Origin: Eremophila alpestris peregrina
Taxonomy: Eukaryota; Chordata; Aves; Passeriformes; Alaudidae
Assembly (NCBI GenBank): GCA_009792885.1
Contig: WMCF01000150.1
Location: 822,318 to 886,317, forward strand
Length of the DNA stretch: 64,000 bases
Direction of reading: 5' to 3'
A program made the translations under genes and the position numbers. Positions 22,401-32,270 of this stretch are shown piece by piece. The notes under the pieces were generated by a model. The model saw only the letters and a program-made list of their open reading frames with translations, did not search any database and had not been told where the DNA came from. The first letter of the stretch is position 1. Each line of letters begins with the position of its first letter.

Positions 22401-25400
22401 AGGCCCACCTCTCCTGCTGCCATCTCCTCATAGCCCAGAGCCAGGCAGCTCCTCCAGCTGTGGTGTGACACTGACCTGTCACATCCTGCTGGCACCCTGT
22501 GCCCAACTGTGCCCCCAGTCCAAGGAAGCACCAGGGATTTGCCTGGCACTTTTAGGACAGCAACCCCCCGGCACTGATGGCCATGGGCAGCCACATCTGG
22601 GGACACCCCTGCGCTCTGGGCATGCCCCATGGCACAGAGGGCAGCTGGTCAGCCTGGCAGAGCCATGTGTGCCCACACAGGGCAGCTGGGTCCCCGCTGG
22701 TGCTGCACTGGGTGATGCCAGCGCCGTCGCTAAGGAGCACGTGTAACTGGATCTGGGTTATTTTGGGCTGCTGTCAGGGCTGGGTGCTCAGCACCTCCCA
22801 CACACACACCAGCTGCTGCTATTTCGGAGCTGCTGGGCCCCCTCCCCTCCTCTCGCCTCCTCTCCTCCTCCTCAAGCCTGAGGTGGGCAGCTGGGGCGTT
22901 TGCCTGAGCATCCTGAAATCCTGGGCATCTGGGGGAGCACCAGTAGCAGTGTGACCCTGCAGGCCCTGTCAGAACCCCACCCTGCTCCAGGGAGGTGCAT
23001 CCTGCTGCTCTCCTGTGCAGGGCTGGGAGCAGAACCCCTGGGCTGCCACCAGTGTCCCCCACCAGCATCCTGGGAGAGGTGTGGTGGCACCTCTAAATCC
23101 CTCTGTGCTCTCGGTCTCTCCAAAGACTGATGAACCTTCCTGGCCCCAGCATCCAGCTTCCCATGCCCATCTTTGCTTTTCCCAGCTCAGGGAGCACCTG
23201 GAATTGCCACCCCATGGCACAGGTGTGGCACAGCCAGGGCAGCGAGTGGCTGGGAAGGCACCACTGGGCATGCAGCCCTGTTCCTTGGGCTGGCTGTCGC
23301 AAGGGCTGGGCTTGCACTTTCCCAGGTGGACTTTATCCTGCAAAACAGCTGTGCCAAAGTCTGGGCTGCGCTTGTGCAGGGTGTCCTGGAGGGGATGGAC
23401 ACCTGGCATGAAGCAGACAGGCGGTGACAGGGCACTGTGCTCCTCCTGCAGCGTGGGGCAGGCACGAGGCAGTGCCATGCCCGTGTCCCCAGGGGACAGC
23501 CTGAGCTGCAATCCTGGGCATGGGGCAAAAATGTTGCCAGGCAGGGAGAACTTTGAGCCCTGTGCCTTGCCCTGGGCCAGCAGGATGGGGCAGGCCAGCC
23601 ATGGTTTGTCACCAGGCCCTTGACTCACAGAGCTGCTCCGTGCTGGCTCTGCCCATGATGTCACAGCGGGATGGGGCCTCTGCTTGCACCCTGAGGGTCT
23701 GCTCCAGGGGGAGGTCAGTGGCACCATGGCCTCGCTGGGCTGCCCACAGGCATGGCTGGCCTGCCACCCCGTTCCCTCTCTCTGCAGAGCTCCAAGGCCG
23801 TGCAGGGGCTGACCGGCCTGCGGAACCTCGGCAACACGGTGAGTGTGTCCCTGTGGCTCACCCCTGGCACATCGGTGGGGCAGGGGGAGCCCTGTCCCTT
23901 CACCTCACCCTCACCCTCACCCTGACAGCTCCCTGCACTCCTCTCCCCACGGTGCTGCCTGAGGAAGAGCTTCCCCTGCTCGCCTTCATCCCCGTCCTGT
24001 GCCCGCCCGCCCCAGGTGTCCCCCTGCCACGGCCTTGCCTCCCTCTGCTTCCCGTTGCCATGGTTTTCTCTTCTGCCTCCCCCAGTGCTTCATGAACTCC
24101 ATCCTGCAGTGCCTGAGCAACACCAAGGAGCTGCGGGATTACTGCCTGCAGAACCAGTACCTGCGGGACCTCAACAACAACAGCCGCATGCGCACGGCGC
24201 TCATGTCAGGTAACTGCCCATCCCCTGCCCCTGCCGGCTGCGGGGGCTTCCCTGCAGCAATCCCTGCAGCAATTCCAGCAGCTCACCCCACATCCTGCGG
24301 GATCCCCACCCAGAGCTCCGTGCTCCTCTGGGTGCCCGGCCAGTGAAGGATCAGGCTCTGAGACCCCAGAGTGTGGCCCTGAGCTGTCCCCTTGGGGGCA
24401 TGGCCGTGCCACCTCCGCTGCTGACCTCCCTCTCCACCTGCAGAGTTTGCAAAGCTGATTCAGCTGCTCTGGACCTCTTCCCCCAACGAGAGCGTGAGCC
24501 CCTCCGAGTTCAAGACGCAGATCCAGAGATACGCCCCGCGCTTCGTCGGCTACAAGTAAGGGAGGGTGTGGCTGCAGGGTGGGTGGGGAGGGGACTGAGC
24601 CCCCTGCAGCCTCTCACTGGCCGTGCCCCGTGTCTTGCAGCCAGCAGGATGCACAGGAGTTCCTGCGGTTCCTGCTGGACGGGCTGCACAGCGAGGTGAA
24701 CCGTGTGCTGGTGCGGCCCCGGGCCAGCACCGACACCCTGGATCACCTCCCGTAAGTGCTGGCGCTGCACAAGCCCCACAGGAGGTCACTGCCCTCAAGG
24801 CCAGCCCAGGGGCAGTGACCACACAAGGTCCCTCAGGGCTGGGTGGCGGGGCTGGTGTCCCCCGGGCCGTGCTCAGTGCCCTGCTGTGTCCCCTTGCTTG
24901 CAGTGACGACGAGAAGAGCCGGCAGATGTGGAGGAGGTACCAGGAGAGGGAGGACAGCCGCATCAGCGGTGAGCAGGGCTGGGGGAAGGGGTGACAGGGC
25001 TGGGCTGGGGCAGGGAGGGGAACCAGAGGTCTCACCCTGCTCTGTCCCACCCCACCAGACCTCTTCGTTGGGCAGCTGAAGAGTTCTCTGACCTGCAGCG
25101 AGTGCGGCTACTGCTCCACAGCCTTCGACCCCTTCTGGGACCTGTCCCTGCCCATCCCCAAGGTGAGGGACCCCCAGTGATCCCACACTCCCTGCTCCAC
25201 ACTCCCTGTCCCTCACCATCACTGTGCTCCCACAGAAAAGCTACGGGGAGGTGACACTCATGGATTGCCTCCGGCTCTTCACCAAAGAGGATGTTCTGGA
25301 TGGGGATGAGAAACCGGTACGGGGCAGGGGGGCTCCCTGGGACAGGCTGGGCCCCTTCCCCTCTGAGCTTGTGTTTGCCAGGACTGTGGGCAGTGCCCTC

Positions 25401-26236
25401 ACCCTCCTGCTTGTGCTGTTTGCCTCCCACAGACGTGTTGTCGCTGCAAAGCCAGGACAAGGTGCACAAAAAAATTCAGCATCCAGAAGTTCCCCAAGAT
25501 CCTGGTGCTTCGTATCCTTCGGGCAGAGGGATGGGGACAGGGGCTGCTGTGGGGGGAGATACGGGTTATTGTAGGCTCCCCTTTGTCTCTTTGGCTCCTT
25601 GACATGACCCTCCAGACCTGAAACGCTTCTCTGAGGCCAGGATACGAAGCAGCAAGCTCACCACCTTCGTCAACTTCCCGCTGAAGGACCTGGACCTCCG
25701 GGAATTCGCCTCGCAGAGCTGCAGTGAGTCCCAGCCCCGGCATGCCTGTGATCCCAGCCCTGAGCTCCTGGTGACCCCTGGGCTCCTCGTGTCCCCCAGC
25801 TGGTGGGGGGCAGAGATGTGAGGGGTGGGAGGGATGGAATCCAGGCTGCTGGAGCTCCTGGCGTGGTGGGGGGCTCCGTGCCAGCACTTTGTGGGGCAGC
25901 AGGGCTGAGCAGCACCCCTGCTCCCCACAGACCACGCCGTTTACAACCTCTACGCCGTCTCCAACCACTCGGGCACCACCATGGGGGGACACTACACAGC
26001 CTACTGCAAGAGCCCTGTGTCCAGCGAGTGGCACAGCTTCAACGACTCCCGGTGAGCCTGGGGTGGGACAAACGAGCAGGGACCCGCCCCCTTGCTCAGG
26101 GCACCCCATGTCCCCGCTGCTCACAGCTCTCCTCTCCCCTCCCCGCAGCGTCACCCCCATGTCCTCCAGCCACGTGCGCAGCAGCGATGCCTACCTGCTC
26201 TTCTACGAGCTGGCCAGCCCGTCCTCCCGCATGTAG
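16467..26236 (+). CDS. USP2: Ubiquitin carboxyl-terminal hydrolase 2, long isoform (USP2-69 type)
   Basis: Cysteine-protease deubiquitinase. Coding exons: 16467-17165, 23788-23838, 24086-24209, 24444-24555, 24641-24751, 24904-24968, 25059-25162, 25236-25316, 25433-25511, 25616-25723, 25931-26051, 26149-26236; all phases agree, giving 580 residues (human long form about 605). The first exon encodes 233 residues, Ser/Tyr/Gly-rich and probably disordered, beginning MSQLSSTLKRY as in other vertebrates. The USP domain follows. Catalytic Cys251 opens exon 3 (NTCFMNS box), His532 is in MGGHYTAY and Asn549 in SFND. All three sit exactly 25 below the human positions. Two zinc-binding CxxC pairs (TCSECGYC and TCCRC...C) are intact. 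The C-terminus ends SPSSRM. In mammals the enzyme acts on cyclins, MDM2 and clock proteins, and both isoforms are circadian. Secure identification; extra small exons between the first and second cannot be excluded. Confidence 0.95.
17166..20560. other. USP2 intron 1 (long isoform), non-coding
   Basis: Sequence between the long-form first exon and the internal promoter CpG island. No repeat or second gene was recognised. The 568-codon minus-strand frame at 16401-18107 is largely antisense to the USP2 coding exon and is treated as a shadow. A near-CArG/MEF2 motif CCAAAAATAG occurs at about 19800. Confidence 0.55.
20560..21183 (+). promoter_or_regulatory. USP2: CpG-island internal promoter for short USP2
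   Basis: A CpG-dense block lies immediately upstream of the alternative first coding exon. It includes a threefold 11-bp tandem repeat with CRE half sites (20924-20956) and a CRE-like TGATGTCA at 20982-20989. No TATA box was found. The ATG at 21184 sits in a near-perfect Kozak context (GGGGCCACCATGAG), so this island very probably drives the short isoform independently of the long-form promoter 4.7 kb or more upstream. Confidence 0.7.
20924..20956 (+). repeat. 11-bp tandem repeat, three perfect copies, in USP2 internal promoter
   Basis: The unit CCGTCACCGAG is repeated three times without mismatch, followed by a partial copy. Each unit has CGTCA, the half site of a cAMP response element. The array starts 260 bp upstream of the short-isoform ATG. 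Confidence 0.95.
21184..26236 (+). CDS. USP2: Ubiquitin carboxyl-terminal hydrolase 2, short isoform (USP2-45 type)
   Basis: Alternative product of the same gene. The first coding exon 21184-21324 encodes 47 residues beginning MRDSYTVTLPEEPPALPDL and ending VGLVLNKTK. It ends in phase 0 at a GTACGA donor and joins the common exon at 23788. All later exons are shared with the long form. Total length is 394 residues against 396 in the human short form as I remember it, with catalytic cysteine at residue 65. The N-terminal extension replaces the long disordered region, which in mammals changes localisation and substrate choice while leaving the catalytic domain the same. The separate CpG island just upstream indicates its own promoter. 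Evidence is the recognisable N-terminal peptide plus exact phase compatibility. Confidence 0.93.
21325..23787. other. USP2 intron, non-coding
   Basis: Intron between the short-form first exon and the first shared exon. CACGTG E-boxes occur at 21529-21534 and 22738-22743. USP2 is a known clock output gene, but perfect E-boxes are about as frequent across this window as chance predicts, so no claim is made. No repeat element was recognised. Confidence 0.6.
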
Positions 26237-26503
26237 CCAGCCCTGCCTCCCTGGGCACCCGCGGTGCCACCCCCCAGAGCCGGCTCCAGCAGGGTTCGGG
26301 CGTTCAGCACCCCCAGAGCGACGGGGAGGCGAAGAGGAGACACCCCCGAGGTGGCTGCAGAGGGAGGCTGGGAACAGCCAGCAACAGAGCCCGGGCAAGG
26401 ACATCCCAGCTCCGGACTGAGGAGGGCAGCTCGTGACAGGACAGGGCTCAGGCGCCTTCTGATTGCTGGCATTTGGTTTTTACCTCGGGGTTTTAGTTTA
26501 TTT

Positions 26504-26552
26504 TTTTTTCTTTCTCCTTTTTTTTTCTTTTTTTTTTTTTTTTTTTTTATTT

Positions 26553-26587
<35 letters not shown>

Positions 26588-26600
26588 CTTTTTTTTTTCT
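26504..26600. repeat. Poly(T) tract in USP2 3' UTR
   Basis: Nearly 100 bases of T interrupted by single C, A and G bases. In the sense mRNA it would be a poly(U) tract immediately upstream of AATAAA. The length is probably polymorphic and prone to assembly error. Confidence 0.95.
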
Positions 26601-26607
26601 GGTGTGT

Positions 26608-26613
26608 AATAAA
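26608..26613 (+). terminator. USP2: Proximal polyadenylation signal of USP2
   Basis: AATAAA eight bases after the poly(T) tract. U-rich upstream elements favour use of such signals. Confidence 0.5.
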
Positions 26614-27604
26614 AATCCTGAGCAAGGGACTCTACAGGAATGGGGCCAGCTGTCCCATTGACTCAACCAGGACCTCTGCTCCCCTGGGACAGCACCCAAA
26701 GCTGGGGACCCAGGAGAGCCTGACAAATCCCTCCTGGCCTCTTGCCACTCCTGTATTTGCTTGGCCATCCCAGAGGATTCGTGAACTGCTCCCGACCTCC
26801 TCCCGGCACTTACAAACCTCCTGGCAAAGGACTCCAGCCCTCCGGTGGCCTCCGCCCCGTCTCAGGCAGCACATCCCCTGCAGCTGCCCCACACACACTC
26901 CTCAGAGCAGCCTGAGCCCAGGCCCAGACTCACGGACAGGAGGGAGGAAAACGTTTTGTGGAATTTATATGTATTTATAGTGGACTTCGCTTCAGCCTGG
27001 AGCCCCCCCGCCGCTTCCTGCCTCTCCAGGGACTCGTGCCGGGGGCTGCTCCGGGTAGGTTTTTACCTGCCTCCTCATACGACGGTGCCTTAAACCATTT
27101 CGGGGAGCGGGGGGCCGCGGGGGTCGCACAGGAGACTGTGCGAGAGATGGAGGGGAGGACAGCGGCTTTCCGGGACCATCTGCAATCGGGGCTTCTTTTC
27201 TCCCTGTGATCAGGAGCCCCCCTGGGTGCCCGGGGACCCGCCCTGCTGCTCTGTCCTCCAGCTAGCAAATGCCAGTGGCCTTTTTAGCCTTTAATTTATT
27301 CTCCTCCCCGTCCTGCCTTGCCTGAGGTGCAGCGGGAGGAGACACGGGCACCATCCCAGCCCTCGGGGCAGCTCCATCCAACCCGCACCCGGCCGGCTTC
27401 GCCCTCGCTGCCCTGCGGGCAGGGGCTGAGCGCTGGCAGCGCGTCCTGCCCAGCCTGGGGCATCCCGGCGGGGCTCAGGATGGCGGAGAGGGGCTGCCCG
27501 CGGCAGGAGCTGGGCCGGGGCAGCGATGCTGCTTGGCAGGTGGCTTGTTTACTGTGTAAGCAAGAGGGGTGGGAAGCGTCTCATACAAGGGAGACTCGTG
27601 CAGG

Positions 27605-27610
27605 AATAAA
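27605..27610 (+). terminator. USP2: Distal polyadenylation signal of USP2
   Basis: AATAAA followed about 20 bases later by a GT-rich block. The preceding 60 bases are T-rich with TGTTTACTGTGTAAGC, which looks like a conserved 3' end. Confidence 0.6.
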
Positions 27611-27630
27611 TTTGAGCTTGAACAGGGCGT

Positions 27631-28376
27631 TTGGGTGCGTGTGTTTTGTCTCTGGGTGGGCATCTGCCACCGGGGGAGACCCGGGAGCACCCCATGGACC
27701 TGGAGCGCTCGGGGCTCGCCTGGATCAAGGGAGATGCGGGTGCAGAATGAGCCTTTCCAGCCCCACGGAGCTCCGCGGTGCCCACACTCCCCTCCAAACC
27801 CCTGAACAATGGTCCCTTTCTCCGCTGCTTAGGGACGGGCACGGGCATTAAGGGGCAGCGGGAATGCAGGTGGCAGAGCCCAGGCACCCAGCGAGGGCAG
27901 GAGGGGCACGCTCACCCCGACACGGCCCCTTCAGTGCTGCCCCGAGCAGCGAGGGAGCCTGGAGGCAGCTGGAAAACCGAGATCCATTTGTGTGGGGACC
28001 CCCCCGGGCAGGGTCCCTCGGGGGTGCGCTCCCAGCGGGATGGGTGCGAACACTCATTCCCCTTTAAGACGCTGGTTCTCCGTGCCAGAGCCTGACCTCG
28101 GCATCCTCAGCTGAGCTGGATTAACGGGGCGAGGGGGAAGGGGCCTGCCGAGGGGACTGGGGCTGCTGCCTGCAGGGGCTCCCCGCACTGCCGGCACGGC
28201 GGGCACGACCCTCGGGTGGGCTCCGGGCTGCCACGTGTAGGGCTGGCACTGCCACCACCCCCGCCCCGGAGCCTGGGGCCCATGGGGGCAGCTGGGGACG
28301 AGCGGGCGGTGGGGCTGGGGGGCACAGGGCACCGGGCAGGATTTTAGCCGGGCTGCGCCGCGAACCGCCCGCTGCC
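27631..28376 (+). promoter_or_regulatory. MFRP: USP2-MFRP intergenic DNA and MFRP promoter region
   Basis: Only about 750 bp separate the last USP2 poly(A) signal from the MFRP start codon. CpG density rises from about 28,100 and continues through the first two MFRP exons. No TATA box was seen. The MFRP promoter must lie here if the start codon is in the first exon, but the transcription start was not located. Confidence 0.5.
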
Positions 28377-31300
28377 ATGAAAGACTTCACCGAAATCACG
28401 CTTTGCCCCGAGGCTCTGGACGGCAGCAAGGTGAGGCTGAGGGGTGTGGGTGCTGCTGATGGTCCCCGCGGGTCCCCAGGGTGCCAGCCGCGCTCGCTGT
28501 CCCACAGACGGAGTTCTGCAACCCCGTTTTCGAGGGCGAGGAGCCCCGGGCGGCACCGAGCGTGGAGCAGCGGCCCGACAAGGATGGGACCGGCCCCGCA
28601 CCGCGCCGGGACGGCCTCGGTACCAGCCTGGGGGTTTGTACACACCCCCTGACCATGGAGGAGCGGGGTGGTGGGCTCTGGGGATGCTTGGGGACACTGT
28701 GGGGACGTGCCCAGGGAGGGAGGTGGGGGTATGGTATGGCTCAGCAGCGCGCCGGCTCTGCCCGCTCTCCTCGCCTCCAGGCCAGCAGCTCTGGGCGCAG
28801 GTGGGCTGGAGGTACGGCACCGACTGCAAGTTCAACTGGCTCTGCGTGGCTCTGATGAGCGGCATCCTGCTCTTCCTCATCGCCCTCCTGCTCGGCATCA
28901 TCATCCACCGTGAGTGCCGCGCTGGGAGGGGGCTGTGACTTGGGTGGGGGACGCAGAACCGGCTCAGGGTGGGAGAGGGGCACCCAGAGGACATCCCAGG
29001 GGTCTGCCCGCTGCGGGGAGAGCGTGACCCCATGCACGGGAGCGACGGGGATTTCCGTGTCCGTGGGATGTGGCAGTATCACTGTCCCTGGGAGAGCTGT
29101 GTGGGATCCCCTGGGCGCTGCAGGGTGTGGGTGAGGTGGGAGCACAGGGTGGGCTTCCTGAGCCCCGTCCCTGCACCACAGCCATCCCTCCCCGCTGAGT
29201 CCCTGCTCTTCCCCGACACAGAGCTGACATCCCCACACCCACCCGGCGCCACGGCCACGGCCCTGCCCGCCCGTGGCACTGCCAGCACCACCACAGCACC
29301 CATCCGAAGGGACGCCCCGGCCCCCAAAACTGCTGCCACCCCAACGGAGAGCTGGCTGCCCACGGCCCGCACCGCAGCACCGGGTGAGTCCCGAGTGGGG
29401 CAGCGTTCTGGGATGGGCGTGCCCTGCTCCGCCTCATGCCCACGCTGTTGCCTCCTTCAGCCTGCGGAGGGACCCTGCGGGGCCCCGAGGGCTCCTTCAG
29501 CTCCCCCAACTACCCCGGCCCCTACCCCCCCAACGCCCTCTGCATCTGGCACATCGAGGTGGGCGCCGGCCTCGCCATTCAGCTGAGGATGGAGACGTTC
29601 AGCGTGGAGGGCACGGCCTCCTGCCTCTTCGACCGCGTGGAGCTCTACGAAGAGCAGGACACCGGCGGCACAGCCCCTGCCCCGGCTCGGGACAGCCCGG
29701 CCAGGTAAGGGCTCCTCGCACCTGGGGAGAGCGGCGGGGCGGGGGCAGCGAGCGGTGTCAGCCCTTGCTGTGCCCCCAGGTTTTGTGGCAACGTGGCCCC
29801 CCCGACTTTCAACACCGACTCCAACCGCCTGCGGGTCACCTTCGTGTCCGACAGCAGCGTGGGCGCCCAGGGCTTCAGCGCCCGCTACCGCGCCGTGTCC
29901 CCCGCCGAGAGTGAGTGCCCCAGCCCCGGGCACTGCCAGGGTCCCCTCGGTGCTGGCAGGCAGTGCGGGGGGCCGGCAGGGAGGGGAGGGTGCCCCGTAC
30001 AACCCCCTCACAGCCCCGGTGTCTGTGGCTGAGTGCAGAGAGCTGCGCCTGGGACGAGCACCTGTGTGACCGGGGGCTGTGCCTGCAGCTGGGCTTCGTG
30101 TGCGACGGCTTCCACGACTGCACGGACAGGAGCGACGAGGCCAACTGCAGCCTCAAACACAAAGGTGGGCGGCACGGACCCCCGGCTGCAGCCCGCGGCA
30201 CCCGGGGATGGGCGGGGAGATGGAGGGAAGGGAGAGGAGCAAAAATCTGAGGTAAATCTGCATGTGTGTGTGTGTCCCTCCAGAATGTGGGGGGCCGCTG
30301 ACCGCCTTGGAGGGGCACTTGTCCACCCCGAACCACCCCCAGCCATACCCGCACCAGCAGGTGAGAGAAGGGGTCCTGCGGGAGCGCGGTGAGGATGAGG
30401 GCGGGCAGGGAGGAAGGCAGCCCCCGGGCTGGGGGTGGCCCTGCCCGGCTTCACGGGTGTCGCCGGCTGCCCCCTCCCTCCCCTCGCCCCGCAGTTGTGC
30501 CTCTGGCAGATCTCGGTGCCCCTGGGCCACGTCATCGACCTGCACTTCCACAACTTCAGCCTGGAGTCGCACGACGACTGCAGCTTCGACTTCGTGGAGG
30601 TGCACGACAGCGCGGGCACGGGGACCGCCAGCCTCATGGGCAGGTACCCGACACCCCCGGGGTGCTGTGCGACACAGGGGACACGGCTCGCCAGGGGAAA
30701 CTGAGGCACGGGGCTGTCTGGTGGGGAGGAGCCGCCAGAAGGCGGGGTTTGGGGAGGTGCTGGTCAGCCCATCCCTTGTCCCATGACCTCGGCAGGTTCT
30801 GCGGCCACCAGCTGCCACCCACCCTGACCTCCTCGCAGCATGTCATGACCGTCCTGTTCGTGGCGGACGAGGGAGTTGCAGATGACGGGTTCTTTGCCAC
30901 CTACCAAGCCCGCAATGCCACAGAGAGTAGGTAGCCAAGGAGGGACACGGGCTGCCCAGGGTGGGTGGTGCCGCCTCCATCCCTGGGGGGCTTCAAGGCC
31001 AGGCTGGATAAAAACCTGGGAAAAACAGCTCTTGTTCTACAGCTGACCCTGCCCCCGGGGCCCCTCCTCACCTGATTTACCCTGTAACCTTATAACCATG
31101 GGAATGTGACCTGGAAGGGCTCACCTGCACAGAGGCATGATCCGTGACCTGAGGGCTTCCCCCAGATAACGCAGGGAATTTGGGATCTGCCAGATCCCCT
31201 GGCCAGTGGCCAAGAAGAGCAGACAGAGGTGGTCAGCACGGTAACACGCCGACTCCCAGCCACGCCCTGCCCTCTCCCCTCTCCCCTTGCAGAGACCTGC

Positions 31301-31931
31301 AGCCCCGCGGAGTTTTCCTGTGGCAACGGCGAGTGCCGGGCGCCGGAGTCAGTGTGTGACGGCTGGCACGACTGCCCCGACGGCACCGACGAGCTGAACT
31401 GCACCGGGGTGTCCTACCCGGCCTTCGGTGAGTGCCACCCACCCCTGGGTGCCCCGCTCAGCCCCCCTTAGCCCAGCTGGGAGTGAATCCCCTCTCCCTG
31501 TGGCAGGCTCTGTCTGCGAGCCCGTGGAAGTGGAGATGTGCCTGGGGCTGGGCTACAATGCCACGTCCTTCCCCAACATCTGGCTGGCCATCCCGGACCA
31601 GCAGGGAGCCGCCGAGGTGCTGCAGGACTACCAGGTGAGCTGGGTGGGGAACGCGGGGCTGCCCTCCCCCCGCCCCGCCGGGCTCATTGTCCCCGCTGTC
31701 CCGCAGACGCTGATGGAGCTGGCGTGTTACCAGCACCTCCGCCTGCTCATCTGCAGCCTCTTCGTGCCCAAGTGCACCCCGGCCGGGGGGGTGCTGCAGC
31801 CCTGCCGCGCCGTGTGCCTGGCGGCAGAGCTGCGCTGCCAGCAGTCCCTCGGCCTCCTCGGCATCCTCTGGCCCATCAACTGCAACATCCTGCCCGACTC
31901 CAAGGACCCCGTGGAGTGCTTCCAGCCCTGA
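28377..31931 (+). CDS. MFRP: Membrane frizzled-related protein
   Basis: Type II membrane protein of retinal pigment epithelium and ciliary body; human mutations cause nanophthalmos and retinal degeneration. Coding exons: 28377-28430, 28508-28619, 28781-28909, 29222-29383, 29461-29704, 29780-29910, 30039-30164, 30284-30360, 30495-30643, 30796-30926, 31293-31427, 31507-31634, 31707-31931. Phases agree throughout and give 600 residues (human 579). Order of parts: cytoplasmic tail beginning MKDFTEITLC, one transmembrane segment near 72-97, a Thr/Ala/Pro-rich stalk to about 152, CUB domain (153-274), LDL-receptor class A (279-316, with the calcium motif DCTDRSDE), second CUB (320-437), second LDL-A (441-478, DCPDGTDE) and a C-terminal frizzled domain (484-598) starting CEPVEVEMCLGLGYN. 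CUB1 carries a longer loop after the CLFDRVELY motif than I remember in the human protein. C1QTNF5 follows 2.5 kb downstream on the same strand. Confidence 0.95.
30985..31030 (+). mobile_element. Short CR1-like fragment in MFRP intron 10
   Basis: The words GGGGCTTCAAGGCCAGGCTG and GATAAAAACCTGGGAAA resemble the sense 3' region of CR1, which has a TTCAAGGCCAGGTTGGA block. The match is short and could be chance. Confidence 0.4.
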
Positions 31932-32270
31932 GCCGGCAAGAGGAGAGGAGCCGGGGCTGGAGCCACCCTTCCCCACCCCAAATGTCGTTCCCGTGCTCTG
32001 TCTTGCTGTAAATACCCAGCTGTTGGGGTGGCCCCTCACCTGCCCTGGGGTCAGCCCAGTGCTTCATTGGTGCCTGGATGCCACGGGCTTGCCCACAGCT
32101 CCATTTCCCTAGAGAGCAGGGGACACATCCCACAGGGAAAGGCTTGTGCTGGAGGGGCACCAGGGAAAGGTGCAAGGCTGGGCAGAGGTGAGCCAGGCTG
32201 CAGGCACAAGAACCCAGCAGAATAAACAGCAGGCACAAGGCCAGCAGAATAAACAGCTGCCAAACCCAAA
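31932..32270 (+). other. MFRP: MFRP 3' untranslated region
   Basis: The sequence after the stop ends in two AATAAA signals at 32221-32226 and 32248-32253. In mammals MFRP also forms a dicistronic transcript with C1QTNF5, so read-through past these signals is possible. Confidence 0.55.
32200..32258 (+). repeat. Tandem duplication carrying two AATAAA signals
   Basis: A unit of about 27-28 bp (GCAGGCACAAG, then CCAGCAGAATAAACA) occurs twice in direct succession. Each copy carries its own AATAAA. The duplication therefore doubles the candidate MFRP poly(A) signal. Confidence 0.85.

Larger units (their letters stand above)
26237..27630 (+). other. USP2: USP2 3' untranslated region
   Basis: Sequence after the USP2 stop codon. 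Two canonical AATAAA signals are present, at 26608-26613 directly after a long T tract and at 27605-27610 in GGAATAAATTTGAG. The second is followed by a GT-rich element (GGTGCGTGTGTTTTG), typical of a real cleavage site, so the mRNA probably has short and long 3' ends. No coding frame is credible. Confidence 0.6.

Noticed and set aside
18462..22743. CACGTG E-boxes in USP2 introns as clock elements
   Set aside because: USP2 is a clock output gene, but perfect CACGTG sites occur throughout this window at about the number expected by chance, including inside exons and unrelated introns.
23900..23935. CACCCT repeats as interstitial telomeric sequence
   Set aside because: The unit is CACCCT, not CCCTAA, and only about four copies are present.
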